DNA of 64,000 nucleotides from Apostichopus japonicus (GCF_037975245.1 NC_092577.1:27153398-27217397), one strand, 5' to 3'. Shown: positions 33,525 to 45,730, counted from the stretch's first letter. The notes: a model not told the origin generated them from the sequence alone. Program-made: numbers and translations.

Positions 33525-35754
33525 TACATGTTGATTAAATAGTTTTAATTTTAAGTTTGTAATCTTGAGTCGAAACACTGCCTTCAAATATATACAAGTT
33601 GGTTGAATATATCAAATTAATTTAAGGTGATTGTATGTTAAAAAGGCCAATTCTGAGTTTCAATTTAAATGACCAATTTTGTGGATTTTGCAGGCCTATA
33701 GCCTAGTGTGAAGCGAAGTAATATACAGTGCATATAGGCCAACAGTGAACGTACAATAAATGTGCTCTTTCTGCCATACAAAAGTTCTCTACAGCCATCG
33801 GGGTAACATGGCAGAATGTTTCTTTGGCGGAAAGAGCACATTTTCTATGGGGAATGTACCGATGGCAGAATGACACGCCCCCCCCCCCATTAACAATTAT
33901 AGGTCTGATGTCCCATTGGGACTGCATCGCCCCTCGAGCCTTAACAGAGGCTCAGAGGGAATTGAAATATTTTCATGAAATAATCTGTTAATGAAAAATC
34001 ACCACCATAAGTGTTATCCTCCTCTGCACTTGAGCATATAGGCTCAGAGGACACTTGAGAGGTATCCTTTCATCGCGGTGAATGTATGTAAGTTTTCATG
34101 TTCCCACTACACATTCAAAGCATTGGCGCGTCCATTTCAGAATATTACACATATTCCTCATTTGAGCATCCACAATATTAGTTCTTTGAAATAATCACAT
34201 AAATTTACCCAGCATAGCATCGTTCATTAGTCATCAAGGTAGTCTTGGACTTGAATTTTACCACTTTGCATCAAAGCATCCATGTATTCAATATTATGGC
34301 ATTGTGAGTCTAGCAGAAAGTATGATTAGGTCGGACATATTGACTGTGCATCTGCACGTATCCAAAAATTAAGATGGGTTTGCAGAGTCGCCCAGTATTC
34401 TATAGTTATTATGCAGGTGTATCAAAGTATAAAGTTAATCCAAAAGGCTGTTCATGCATGAATATAAAGGTGATACAAGTCTAATCAAGGTTAAGTACTA
34501 GTCTAGATAAATGAAGCAACAATGGGGTGTATATTTTTAAGTCTTCCTTTAATTGTTTAATATACGTCCCAAATTTGTCCATAAGCTTTTAAGTAGGGAG
34601 GACAGCTACTATACTAAAAAATAAAGGAAAATACTATGTGATCCTTACTTTCTCATTTAAAATATCCCCAATCAGATTTGTATGCTTATTCCAACGAATA
34701 TGACTACAATATATTCCATACCCTACAAAAATGGTAGTTTCTGCCACAGAAAATAGGTGTTTGAATTATTGAGTGTTTGAAATGCCATATTAAAAGACTT
34801 GGCTTTCAATTCTTGGGTAGTCATGATCACCAAACATTACTGGTTACTATATAAATACTGTACAGGCTTACATTGTGGCCTGTGCTGTACGGTAGGCAAT
34901 GACTACTAAGTAAATGTTATAAATTACCCTACAGTTGGGGGTTAGGCATAGTTATAGCAAAACTACATTGCCAAAAATTCCTTGGATTCAAGTTCAGTGT
35001 AAACCTCTGTGGTTGGCAGGAAACTCAGTATAGTTTGTTAGTCTCTCAGCAATTGTTTATTTTGCCATAAGAAAAAGAAAGGTTGAATTCCTTATGGGAT
35101 GGGGATGGTGCTTGTTAAATGTATTATGCTCAGTCCCTTGTTTGTTAACCAAGTATTGCTTGCAAGCATAAAGTTCAAACTTATTATGTTGATTTCCCTC
35201 AGTTAGTTGTTTGCTGTGTTCATCATAGATCCTGGTCAAAGGTCATTTTGCGATTATATGACAATCGGTTTAACCGATTACCGATTAATTCCTGTGACAA
35301 TCGGCTGATGCGGATTACCGATTATTTCTTCATTTTCTTGGAACTGGCCTAATGTATGATTTAGTGTTATGCATGATTACCAACTTCTAGGCCAATACAA
35401 TCAAAGATGTAAATGAATGACTTAACTTTTCACAGTAAAAGATTAATGGAGCAAGTAAAGAACACTGTAATTCATCCATAGGGCGTTGTACGTTTATAAC
35501 GAAGAGTCGCAGTATTGCAATCCCCCCACAACACAGTTAATGACAGTGCTGTCCAGACTACAGAAGGGGAAATTAGTAGCCATTTGCTACGAAATGAAAA
35601 AAAGAAGTTAGGGACATCTTTTACAACTGCTATTAAAACCATTATCAGTGTTGCAACTCCAACGTAAATAAAGTGAAAAATATATCGCTTGTAAATAAAA
35701 TATTTGTTATTTCGTTAGCTGATATCGAAATATATAATCTGATATGAAAAATAA

Positions 35755-35827
35755 TGTGTCAAAGTAAGTTAGCCTGACGTTTCGATCCTAGCAGGATCGA
35801 AACATCAGGCCAACTTACTTTTACACA
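35755..35827. repeat. 73-bp palindrome with a TTTCGATCCTGCTAGG core
   Basis: Arms of 35 bp (TGTGTCAAAGTAAGTTAGCC... and its inverse) match with three mismatches around a 3-base loop (AGC). It may be the end of a fold-back or Tc-like element. Confidence 0.82.
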
Positions 35828-36032
35828 TATTCTTACACAGGCTCTTTAGTGGATAAGCAGTTTGCTAACAGTTTTATATATTTATGAAAAATAAAACAAC
35901 CCTGAACGTTTGCTTCAAGTTTTCAGTGATTACCGTCTGCGAGGTAAAACTTGAGATGGAACGTTGTTTCAAACGATCATACACAGTAAGTCAATGACCA
36001 AGTACACAATGTATAATGATCTGTCCAGAAAC

Positions 36033-36096
36033 CTGCAAGCCTTAGATAACAAGTCCACTACTGCCTTAACCACTTGACCGCAATGCTCTGGTAGTA
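36033..36096 (-). mobile_element. SINE fragment (tRNA-like head)
   Basis: It matches the head of the SINE at 1600-1840: on the minus strand GGTCAAGTGGTTAAGGCAGTAG, then ACTTGTTATCTAAGGC. The B box has decayed. Confidence 0.6.
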
Positions 36097-37053
36097 CAGG
36101 TTCTCAGTTACTTTTAATATTGAAGGAAGGTCCCATACAGTACAGGTGAAATGAGGTAAATAGCTCTGTCAAAATGTAAATTTCATGTAAGTTTGATAAC
36201 TTCAAGAGTAAAACTTGGATGAACTTCAAAAATGTTTTTTTTTTCCAAACATGAACCCTAGTGTTCTCTGAAGAGGACAAAGCTCATGTGAGGTCAACTG
36301 ATGTCAAAGTCTCAATCCCTTGTAAACATAATATTTTGATAATTTGGTAAGCCATGAAGTACTCAGCTAATGGTACTAAGGGAAATCCGAAGTCTGCCAT
36401 GGGTTAAAGACATTAATACTCAAAACAAGTTATGTGGCAATGTTACCCTTACTCTAGCAGGGTTAAGTTTAAAGCATTTTTCCAGGTGGTCTGTGGAGCA
36501 AACCAGAACTGGAAATGAGGTTTCAGAAAGGCAAAACTTTGTTGTGTGAAATGAGGCCATTTTGCATCAACGAAAGCCCATTGTGCTGTAACATCGTGTA
36601 ACTACTTTGGTCACATTTTGAACTCTCCACGCTCTTTAAACAGTAATAGTAGCAATATTGGCAGGCAGCTTGTTACAGACCATAGGCCAATGAGAAACAT
36701 CAAATATCTGTATTATGTTGCTGTTGTACCAACATGTGATTGGTTTTAAAACATGTAGCTCATATAAACTCTGAACCCTGAAATACATTATTATTGAATA
36801 ACTATATAACTGGAGACATTCTTTTAGTTTTGTGAACACATGATACATTTAACATTCTTTGTCAAGTTTGCTGAACATGAATTGTCTGAAACCACTTTAC
36901 TTGAAAAGAAATAGTCATTAAAAATTTGCCCTGCTTTCTATCTCATCACTAGGAATTAATTGTTAACAACTCCTTCCTGTTAACCTTGATTTAATTTGAT
37001 TTAAAACAGCAGAATTTTGAGTTGTCATCAGTTGGTCACACCCAGTATTCGAT

Positions 37054-37127
37054 ATGCCACGCGGAAGACTTAGAACGAGATCGAGAAGTAGATCAAGAAC
37101 GCCGAAACGAATGTCGAGAAGAAGAAG
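37054..37127 (+). CDS. THRAP3/BCLAF1: THRAP3-like exon 1 (RS start)
   Basis: The ATG at 37054 follows TTCGAT. The exon encodes MPRGRLRTRSRSRSRTPKR and five more residues, ending AGAAG|GTATGA with two bases carried over. The carried AG joins A of exon 2 to make Arg. Confidence 0.82.
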
Positions 37128-40100
37128 GTATGAATCCGAGTTGCCTTTTTGGTTACAATTCCAAAGGCTCAGTAACATAAATTGCAAACGCGCTGACCAG
37201 TGTGAGTGTGTGTGACAGCCAGCTTATAAAAACAATATCTCAACCAAATGTTCTCACCTTGATTTGTTTATTTCAGATTGCTTGAATCATCCATTGCTGA
37301 AGGAGTGATGTAATGGATATTGATGAGATATGTTTTTGATTTCGTGCCTGAGGCAAAGTACTACTATGGTGATGGCATGTGTGTGTATGTGAAATCTGCT
37401 GGTAAACACGGTAACTCAAAAATTTCATGGTGGATTTACTTCATGCTTGATGTGTGGATTGGTCTTATTGAGTACTATTTTCTGTGAAGATCAAATGTCA
37501 TGTGAGAGCAAAAGAGGTCAAGGTCTTAGAATTTTGTAACTTTGCACCAGGTAACTCGCCGAAGTTATTCTAGGTTAGTATTAGTCTGAAAACCTTGTAG
37601 ACATGGTTACTGCATGGTGTGACCACCTTTGGGTATTTGCAAACAATATAAAAGCACTTTGCAATTTAAAAGCAATTTGCAATATACTTTGTAGTGTATG
37701 AACAGAGTTATTGACTACAATATCATAAAGAGGTTGGCAACGCTAAACTTCCTGTACTCACATAGACCATGTCATTCTAAGTATAGATTCAAGAAATTCA
37801 CTTACTGTATGATGCAAACTTTGGATGCTAACTTTCTCTGCCATAAACTTGCCGTGTTTTTCATTTAGCCTGCAAAATTGAAACAACTGCTGCTGATCTG
37901 CAGACCAAGCCATGCTGATGCATCTTATGTATAGATTTCTTTGTTTGAATTTAAATGTTTATTAAAATAAAGAAATTAAAGACCTAGCCATGAATGCCGC
38001 ATTGGTTTCATGATTCTTTTTGCATTCAATCTTTGCTGAACCAATGTACCCTATTTTATTGACATATTATCCCTTGGAGATCCCTCAGGTTTGTATCTTG
38101 TAAATAAAGAATAGTTCACAGAAACAGACTAGTTTAGAGAAGGTACGTATTGGTCAAAGCTAAAATGTGAAGCAACAAGGTTTAAATATGGCAGTATATT
38201 TTTTATGTTGTACCATGGCTGTGAACATATCTTTGACTGTCTTTAACGGTTTTCCATGTCTATCAAATGATCTCAAAAAGTTATTTATATGTGCTTATCC
38301 ATTGCTGAGTTAACAAAATCATTTATTTTCTCACTATTTGTACTGATTGGGTTATTGTCCGGTGTTGTTACTAGATTGGAGTCCTGAGTAGGTTGGAGAG
38401 ATTGTGCTGCTTACTCATGAAGAAATATACCAATGGTGACATATGTATCAGTCAGTGAGCTGGTATTCTATACAGTTGTCATCATCATAGAGGAGCTTAC
38501 TATTCAAAGCAGGCAGTGGGAACTTTAATGATGTTGATTACGTATTGAAGAAACGTACCAAAGGTGAAATACGGTGCAAGTATGGTGGTATACCATACAG
38601 TCCTATCTATAAGAGCAGCTTACTGAAGCAGATAGTGGGAACGTTCATTGATGCTGTTCATTACGTACTGAAGAAACATACCAATGGTGTAAGTATGGTG
38701 GTATACCATATAGTCCTCACTCAAAGAGCAGCTAACTGAAGCAGATAGTGGGAGCGTGCATTGTTGCTGTTTATTACCTACTGCAGAAACATACCAATGG
38801 TGAAACATATTGTAAGTATGGTGGTATTCCATACAGTCCTCACTCATAGAGCAGCTTACTGAAGCAGATAGTGGGAATGTTCATTGTTGCTGTTCATTAT
38901 GTACTGAAGAAACATACCAATGGTGGAGCTTGGTGTCACTAAGATGGTATTCCATACAGTCATCTGATTGAAAGCAGCTTACTGAAGCAGACAGTGGAGT
39001 GTATTGTTGGTGCTGTTCCGTACTGAAGAAACATACCAATGGTGAAACATGGTGCAAGCATGGTGATTTTCTCTACAGACCTCATTAAAAGAGCAGCTAA
39101 CTGAAGCAGATAGTGGGAGTGTTCATTGTTGCTGTTCATTACGTACTGTAGAAACATACCAATGGTGCAAGTATGTAAGTATTCCATACAGTCCTGTCTA
39201 TAAGAGCAGCGTACTGCAGCAAAGAGTGGAGTGTGTTGTTGGTGCTGTTCATTACCTACTGAAGACACATGTACATACCAATGGTGAAACATGTTATAAG
39301 TATGGTGGTATACCATACAGTGGTAAGTGTGGTGGTTTTCTATTCAGTCCTCACTCATAGAGATGCTAACTGAAGCAAATATTGGGAGCATTCATTGTTG
39401 CTGTTCATTACCTACTGAAGAAACATACCAATGGTGAAGCATGGTGCAGGTATAGTGGTATACCATACAATCCTCTCTGTAAGAGCAGCTTACTGCAGCA
39501 AACCGTGGAGTGTTTATTGATGCTATTCATTACCAACTGAAGAAACATGTATACCAAAGGTGAAACATGCTGTAAGTATGGTGGTATACCATACAGTCCT
39601 CTCTGTAAGAGCAGCTTACTGCAGCAAACCGTGGAGTGTTTATTGATGCTGTTCATTACCAACTGACCAAAGAAACATGTATACCAATGGTGAAACATGG
39701 TGCAGGTATGGTGGTATACCATACAGTCCTCTCTGTAAGAGCAGCTTACTGCAGCAAACCGTTGAGTGTTTATTGATGCTGTTCATTACCAACTGACCAA
39801 AGAAACATGTATACCAATGGTGAAACATGGTGCAGGTATGGTGGTATACCATACAGTCCTCTCTGTAAGAGCAGCTTACTGCAGCAAACCGTGGAGTGTT
39901 TATTGATGCTGTTCATTACCAACTGACCAAAGAAACATGTATACCAATGGTGAAACATGGTGCAGGTATGGTGGTGTACCATACAGTCCTCTCTGTAAAG
40001 GAGCTTACTGCAGCAAACCGTGGAGTGTTTATTGATGCTGTTCATTACCAACTGACCAAAGAAACATGTATACCAATGGTGAAACATGGTGCAGGTATGG

Positions 40101-43100
40101 TGGTATACCATACAGTCCTCTCTGTAAGTGCAGCTTACTGCAGCAAACTGTGGAGTGTTTATTGATGCTGTTCATTACCAACTGACCAAAGAAACATGTA
40201 TACCAATGGTGAAACATGGTGCAGGTATGGTGGTATACCATACAGTCCTCTCTGTAAAGGAGCTTACTGCAGCAAACTGTGGAGTGTTTATTAATGCTGT
40301 TCATTACCAACTGAAGAAACATGTATACCAATGGTGAACATGGTGCAGGTATTGTGGTATACCATACAGTCATCTCTGTAAGAGCAGCTTATTGCAGCAA
40401 ACTGTGGAGTGTTTATTGATGCTGTCCATAACCAACTGAAGAAACATGTATACCAATGGTAAAACATGGTGCAGGTATGGTGGTATACCATACAGTCCTC
40501 TCTGTAAGAGCAGCTTACTGCAGCAAACTGTGGAATGTTTATTGATGCTGTTCATTACCAACTGAAGAAACATGTATACCAATGGTGAAACATGGTACAG
40601 GTATGGTGGTATACCATACAGTCCTCTCTGTAAGAGCAGCTTACTGCAGCAAACCGTGGAGTGTTTATTGATGCTGTTCATTACCAACTGACCAAAGAAA
40701 CATGTATACCAATGGTGAAACATGGTGCAGGTATGGTGGTATACCATAAAGTCCTCTCTGTAAGAGCAGATTACTGCAGCAAACTGTGGAGTGTTTATTG
40801 ATGCTGTTCATTACCAACTGAAGAAACATGTATACCAATGTTGAAACATGGTGCAGGTATGGTGGTATACCATACAGTCCTCACTCATAGAGCAGCTTAC
40901 TGAAGCAGATAGAGGGAACTTTCATTGTTGCTGTTCATTACCTACTGAAGAAATATAACAATGGTGAAACATGGTGTCACTAAGGTGGTATTCCATACAG
41001 TCCTCTGATTGAAAGCAGCTTACTGAAGCAGACAGTGGGGTTTACTATCGATGTGTTAATTTTTCACTGCAGAAACATCCGGATGGTTTAATATGGTGGT
41101 ATTCCTCACACTTCACTCTCATTGAACACTGAAGTACGTATCATATGGTTATGGATACTATCACTGCTCATAAATGTTACAAGATAGAAAGATATGCAAT
41201 TGAATGCATTGTTGCAGTTAACAAGAGTTAATGCTTTCCTGTTGCTGAATTTATGAAGAGAATGTTAACAGTTCTCAAACTATCTTTACCTCTTGCATCA
41301 TGGTGAGTTTTCTTTAAAATGTTTGTTAAATGATTACTCTACTTCGAAAGAAACTTTCCGTTTGAATATAATCCCCCAAATCATAATTTCTTATCCTTTT
41401 GACTGCCTGAAGCTCCAAAATTTGACTGTACCAATGTTCTGATGTAGAAATGTATTTTCTAGGAGTAGTACTAGAGGTAATTTCATCAGTGTGTAAGATG
41501 TATTGATATATCTGCACCTATAATTTCAGATCTAGATCATCATCGGGCTCTCCCCATTACCAAAAGAAGCGATCATCTCCAGGGGGTAACAGGTTTACTG
41601 CACGATCATCTTCTCCTAAGAGAAAGCATTATCCTGCGGAAAGAAGAGACCAGAAATATAGAAGATCAGCTTCCTCGAGTCCTGAACATGGTCATCCCAA
41701 AAATATGTCACCTATTAAGAGACGTTACAGTATGTCAAGATCTCCTTCACCGAAGCAAATTCGAAGATCACCAAAATCTGATGAACGATTTGGATCATCA
41801 GCCCTTGGGTCAAATGAGATCACTGACTTTGATCTGAGAATAAGGGAATTGCAGGCTGGAAAGGCAAGCAAGTTTGCACCATTTGTGGAGGAAAGTTCTG
41901 GGCGTCGTGTGGAGTACCCCAAAGAAGAGAAGTCATCACAACCATCGGCATATGCTCCATTGAGTGAGTTTTCAAGCTCAAAGTTTCACTCCACTCCCAG
42001 AGATGAACACTCTCCTGATGCATACGGTCGAAAGTTTAACCAAAACTTCCAAGATGGCAACTATCGGAAAGCTTCAACTGAAAAAGTCAAGAGAAGTCCA
42101 TCTGCGGTGCGTAGACGGAAAACAAGTCGTTCCCCTTCATCTCCACGCTCAAGGAAACGAGACCATACACCACTTCTAAAACACAGGAAGAAAAGCTTTT
42201 CTCCTCATAAATCCAAATACCTGAGTAAAAGTCCGATTTCCAAACACCCAAAGGATTCTGGTAAGAAAGGCAGGCATGAAGGTGTTGAAAATGAGAGAAA
42301 GAAAACTCAGCCACGCTCTTCCAGACTTGGTCCTGGAATAGATTCAAGTTTAATTGTCATACCAAGAAGAAAAGATGAAGGGACGACTCCAATTTTTGAC
42401 CGTCCAGAGGTTCCTATCTATACCATCAGAGATGATCCATCTCTGATTGCAGAAGGATATTTTGACAAAGAGGATATCCAGGGAACGAGATCCATGCAGG
42501 TGCAGAGTAGCTCTGACTACACTCATGAGCCCAGAGATAACCAGAGGGCACCAAGTCCAACCGTCACATTCAGCTCAACTGGTCTGGAAAAGTTAAATTT
42601 TCCAAATAGTGCAGCTTTCTTTGACAGAAGAAAGGAGTCGCGGATTGTGTCTACGACCCTCGGTGAGATACACGACAGGATGCGAGACAATATGCAGCAT
42701 TCAGGGCAGATGCCCTCATCTGACCTGCGACTGGCTCTTGATCGAAAACAGCTCTCTCCCTTGAGAGGTTCATTCACCTCTGAACTTCTAAACCAAGAGG
42801 CCATAATATATGAGAGAGAAAAGATGACAAGGTCTCTCTCAGAGGAACGGAGGCCGGTCAAAGAAAGACTTGGAGGCAAGAAGGATGAGTTTCCAGACTT
42901 TAGGAAGGAGGTTGACATGTTGAACCAGTCTGATCCTTTGTTAACTCCAAAAGGAAGAGGATACTTTGAGGTAAGAATGATACAGCAAAGCGTGGTGTGA
43001 TACCTTCTGGTTTGTGTTTATCAGTTGAGGTGTTTGATATAAAGCAAGATTTGTAAGTCAACAACTGCCAAGAGTTTATATGATCTTCAAGGCTGCAAAT

Positions 43101-45248
43101 TCTGTCAACACTTCCAAAGTGCTATAGTTTGCTGAGTTTCTGCTTAACTTGACACTTTCAAACAATTATCTAGTTTTAATTAATTGGAGGATAATGTATT
43201 AAAGTTAGGTAATAAGCAGGGCGTGTACCTAGATGCATTGATTAAAAGGTTACTTTACTCATACATATTGATGAAGGTATTGAAATTATGGATTGTCATG
43301 AAATTGATTCATCTCAGGGTTCAAAATTTGAAATTTTTTAACATGGCATCATAAGATAGGCAGTTTCATCAGATGTCATTTGCCACATGACTTTCCCATA
43401 ATGAGTACAAGAGCCCAGTAATTCTTTGTGAATGTCAAAGGTCATTTGCGGTAAGCAAGGGGGAAGTGTTAAAGCTTTAAAGCACAGTAGCTGGGTAATT
43501 TGTTTTCAAGTTGGGACTTTTAACTTGCTTCAAGTTAATGGTTGTTTAAGGCTAGCAGAATCCAATCCCTGAAAACTTTTTAGTTAGAGAGTGGCCAATA
43601 ATGAGCTTTGGGTTTTAGCATAACATTTTGAACAAGGTTGTGGTGTACAGGAAAGCAAGTAATTGGTCAGATCTTAGTTGATATTGTTGTCGTGAAATTG
43701 AGAATGATTTTTATTTTTAGGAACCTAACTAGTAATTCCTGAAAGTTTACACCATGCTCTCATTATCTTGGTATACATCCATGCTCTCACCATAACTTTG
43801 ATTAATCTTGGGAATTTCATTCAAGAGAGGTCTTGCATGTCTCACATATATGTCTATATATACTATTGTGATGTTTCAGGTGAGCATATGCTGCTATAAA
43901 AAATGTTCAGATGATTTTATTTAAAGAGAAAATTGGAAAATGACTGTTGACTATTTTGTGTTCACTTGGTTATAGCATGATGATAGAGAAGACTCTGTTC
44001 GTCAGCAATTTGCAAGTCCTTTCCGTGGCAGACCATTCCGTGGATTCAGGGGCAGAGGGTTTCCCAGAGGAAGAGGATATTCAAGAGGATCTTTCAATTC
44101 CAGAGGGAGATCCTTTCGTGGAAGTTCGTATAGAGGAGGAATAGGAAGAGGACTTGGTAGAGACAGAGATCGTTGGGCTCACGATAAGTTTGAGGATCAA
44201 GACACCACAAGCTACAAAAAGTCAAAGAAAGTCAAAGAAGAAAAGGTAAGACAGATAGTTTATGAGCAGATTCACAGAAAGCCAACACAGAACAGAGAGC
44301 GATTGTGGTCATACCAGAGACCATTTGCTGATATGCTTTATTAAAACATATTGACAATTTCAGGAACAATGTATAAACAGTGCTCCACAGGTCAGTCATA
44401 GTTTGGCCTGAGCATACAATAATTACATTGTAAATGAACAATTTGTTCTCCATTCCCTAGTGTGTAGCTAAATGTTTAAGTGATTATCAAGAAAACTTGA
44501 TCATCTGCAGCAGGGCTTTCATCGATATCTTTTTATTTTAAATCTTCCTGACAGGGTTCTAAGAAGGACAAAAAATCCAAGAAATCAGACAGAGAGCGAA
44601 GGGTAAGACTTGTAAATCTAATTATAATTGACATACCACGTTACAGTAGTTATTTTCTGTGTGTCATGTTTGCCTCAATCTACAGAGTTTGTTATTGATT
44701 AAGTCTTATAAAAGTGAATGGTTGCAAGATAAGTGGAGCCAATGTTCATAAGTAAACTTGGTAACAGGATAAGCGGAGCCAATGTTCATAAGTAAACTTG
44801 GTTGCAGGATAAGCGGAGCCAATATTCATAAGTAAACTTGGTTGCAGGATAAGCGGAGCCAATGTTCATAAGTAAACTATGTGATAGAGATAGCTCCATG
44901 ATAAGCAACTCACCCAAAGTTATTCCAAAGTTTGCATCTGGATAGCTGATATCTCAATGTATAATACCTGCCAGTCTGTGAAAGCTACAAGTTAGATTTT
45001 AATGTAGAGGGGGAACCTGCAAAGTCTGAATCTGTCAGGGTTTAATGTTATTGATGATGGAGCTGATCATTATATTCATCATAAAAACCTCAAAATATGT
45101 CTTGCTTTGTTAAGAATCAAGGCATTTATGAGTGTGGAAATTATGTATCATTAACCCCCCTTCCAGTAGCCCTCCAAAATGAAGAATAACTGTATGCCTT
45201 GGAAAGTAATATGCTTTTATTTGTTTGTTTCAGAGTTCTCACAAGTAA
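37054..45248 (+). CDS. THRAP3/BCLAF1: THRAP3/BCLAF1-family RS-rich nuclear RNA-processing protein
   Basis: Five exons (37054-37127, 41530-42970, 43976-44245, 44555-44602, 45234-45248) join in phase to give 615 codons. Residues 1-24 are Arg/Ser-rich (RTRSRSRSRTPKR). The large exon adds more RS/SP-rich sequence (about 25-200), then family-like blocks: IYTIRDDPSLIAEGYFDKED near 320 and STTLGEIHDRMRDN near 400. The third exon carries an RGRG/Phe-rich segment followed by WAHDKFED, matching the conserved C-terminal RGR...WTHDKY pattern of THRAP3, BCLAF1 and BCLAF3. A Lys/Ser tail ends SSHK. Vertebrate members (about 700-950 residues) act in pre-mRNA splicing, mRNA export and transcription in nuclear speckles; this is shorter and probably predates their duplication. 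The ATG is the first in an RS-coding exon, with a possible leader acceptor at about 37012. The first intron holds a large tandem array. Confidence 0.88.
37128..38519. other. THRAP3-like intron 1, 5' part
   Basis: It contains diverged copies of the dispersed TGACC-type repeat (for example GATCAAATGTCATGTGAG and GAGGTCAAGG at 37490-37525). An AATAAA at 37966-37971 could serve a short alternative transcript, but there is no evidence for one. Confidence 0.45.
38520..41060 (+). repeat. Tandem array, about 21 units of about 129 bp, in THRAP3-like intron 1
   Basis: The unit contains GTATGGTGGTATACCATACA, then GTCCTCTCTGTAAGAGCAGC, TTACTGCAGCAAACCGTGG, AGTGTTTATTGATGCTGTTC and ACATGTATACCAATGGTGAA. 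Central units (39577-40870) are nearly identical at 129 bp, or 125 bp without a CCAA insert. The flanking units are diverged and shorter. Because 129 is a multiple of three, long frames run through it on both strands with 43-residue periodicity. It is inside an intron and not annotated as a gene. Confidence 0.93.
41530..42970 (+). CDS. THRAP3/BCLAF1: THRAP3-like exon 2 (main coding exon)
   Basis: 1441 bp between TATAATTTCAG and TTTGAG|GTAAGA, encoding residues 25-505. It begins RSRSSSGSPHYQKKR. It is rich in SP and RS dipeptides up to about residue 215, followed by less charged conserved blocks. Confidence 0.92.
42971..43975. other. THRAP3-like intron 2
   Basis: AT-rich intron with a remnant of the dispersed repeat (AATGTCAAAGGTCATTTG, 43433-43450). 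No exon was recognised. Confidence 0.5.
43976..44245 (+). CDS. THRAP3/BCLAF1: THRAP3-like exon 3 (RGR/Phe-rich C-terminal motif)
   Basis: 90 codons, phase 0 at both ends (GTTATAG | ... | GTAAGA). It begins HDDREDSVRQQF, has repeated FRGR/PRGRGY units and ends in a Lys-rich KKSKKVKEEK after DRWAHDKFEDQD. This is the strongest family signature in the gene. Confidence 0.9.
44555..44602 (+). CDS. THRAP3/BCLAF1: THRAP3-like exon 4
   Basis: A 48-bp micro-exon (GSKKDKKSKKSDRERR) between CCTGACAG and CGAAGG|GTAAGA, phase 0 at both ends. Confidence 0.82.
44721..44878 (+). repeat. 40-bp tandem repeat, four units
   Basis: GGATAAGCGGAGCCAATGTT plus CATAAGTAAACTTGGTTGCA repeated four times with few changes, in the last intron of the THRAP3-like gene. 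Confidence 0.9.
45234..45248 (+). CDS. THRAP3/BCLAF1: THRAP3-like terminal exon (SSHK stop)
   Basis: The acceptor TTTGTTTGTTTCAG leads into AGT TCT CAC AAG TAA. The 3' untranslated region follows. Confidence 0.8.
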   Translation, partial: SSHK

Positions 45249-45400
45249 GAAGGATGGATTGGCATTTTGGAAGTTCCGCACAGGACTTGTGTGAAGATTT
45301 TATCATTTGTTAGTTTTTGATGATATTATAAAGTGGTACTTTCCAATGATGTTAGAAGTGCATCCTGATGTGACAGTACTCTGATTTTAATGAGGGTTTG

Positions 45401-45730
45401 CACTAGCTGGTTTGCACTAGCTGGTTTACACTAGCTAGGTGAACTTATTGAGATATGAAGTGAGCATATCCATAGGAACTGAACTGATTTCCATGTGTTA
45501 CTCATTAAACATTTCTTAGCTTTTATTGCCATTTTTTATTTTGTTTCAATTTGTCCTCATATGCTTCATTGCAACCATGAAACATGGCTAGGTGAACTTA
45601 TTGAGAAATGAAGTGAGCATATCCATAGCAACTGAACTGATTACCATGTGTTACTCTAAACATTTGTTAGCTTTTATTTTTTATTTTGTTTCACTCTGTT
45701 TCATATGCTTCGTTGCAACCATGAAACATG
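45401..45730 (+). repeat. 3' UTR repeats: 14-bp x3 and a duplication of about 150 bp
   Basis: GGTTTGCACTAGCT is repeated about three times (45401-45440). Then 45434-45586 and 45587-45730 are tandem copies beginning GCTAGGTGAACTTATTGAG and ending CAACCATGAAACATG. ATTAAA at 45504-45509 in the first copy is a possible polyadenylation signal; the second copy reads TCTAAACA instead. The duplication is in or just past the 3' untranslated region of the THRAP3-like gene. Confidence 0.85.

Larger units (their letters stand above)
33527..36999. other. Region upstream of the THRAP3-like gene
   Basis: No coding exon was recognised. Contents: an inverted pair AATGTGCTCTTTC / GGAAAGAGCACATT near 33757-33845, a degenerate repeat with alternating CCGATTA/ATCGG motifs at 35260-35330, a 73-bp palindrome at 35755-35827, a SINE fragment at 36033-36096, and a dispersed-repeat remnant at 36240-36330. 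The promoter and 5' leader exon of the THRAP3-like gene should be here but could not be fixed. Confidence 0.45.

Noticed and set aside
38960-40747. Long repeated open frames on both strands in the 39-41 kb array
   Set aside because: The period is a multiple of three, so frames stay open by construction; the array lies within a THRAP3-like intron and no start, promoter or splice evidence supports a separate gene.
38520-41060. CRISPR-like repeat array
   Set aside because: Units are about 129 bp with no spacer/repeat alternation, in a eukaryotic intron.
42523-42918. 131-codon minus frame inside the THRAP3-like main exon
   Set aside because: Shadow of the real plus-strand exon.
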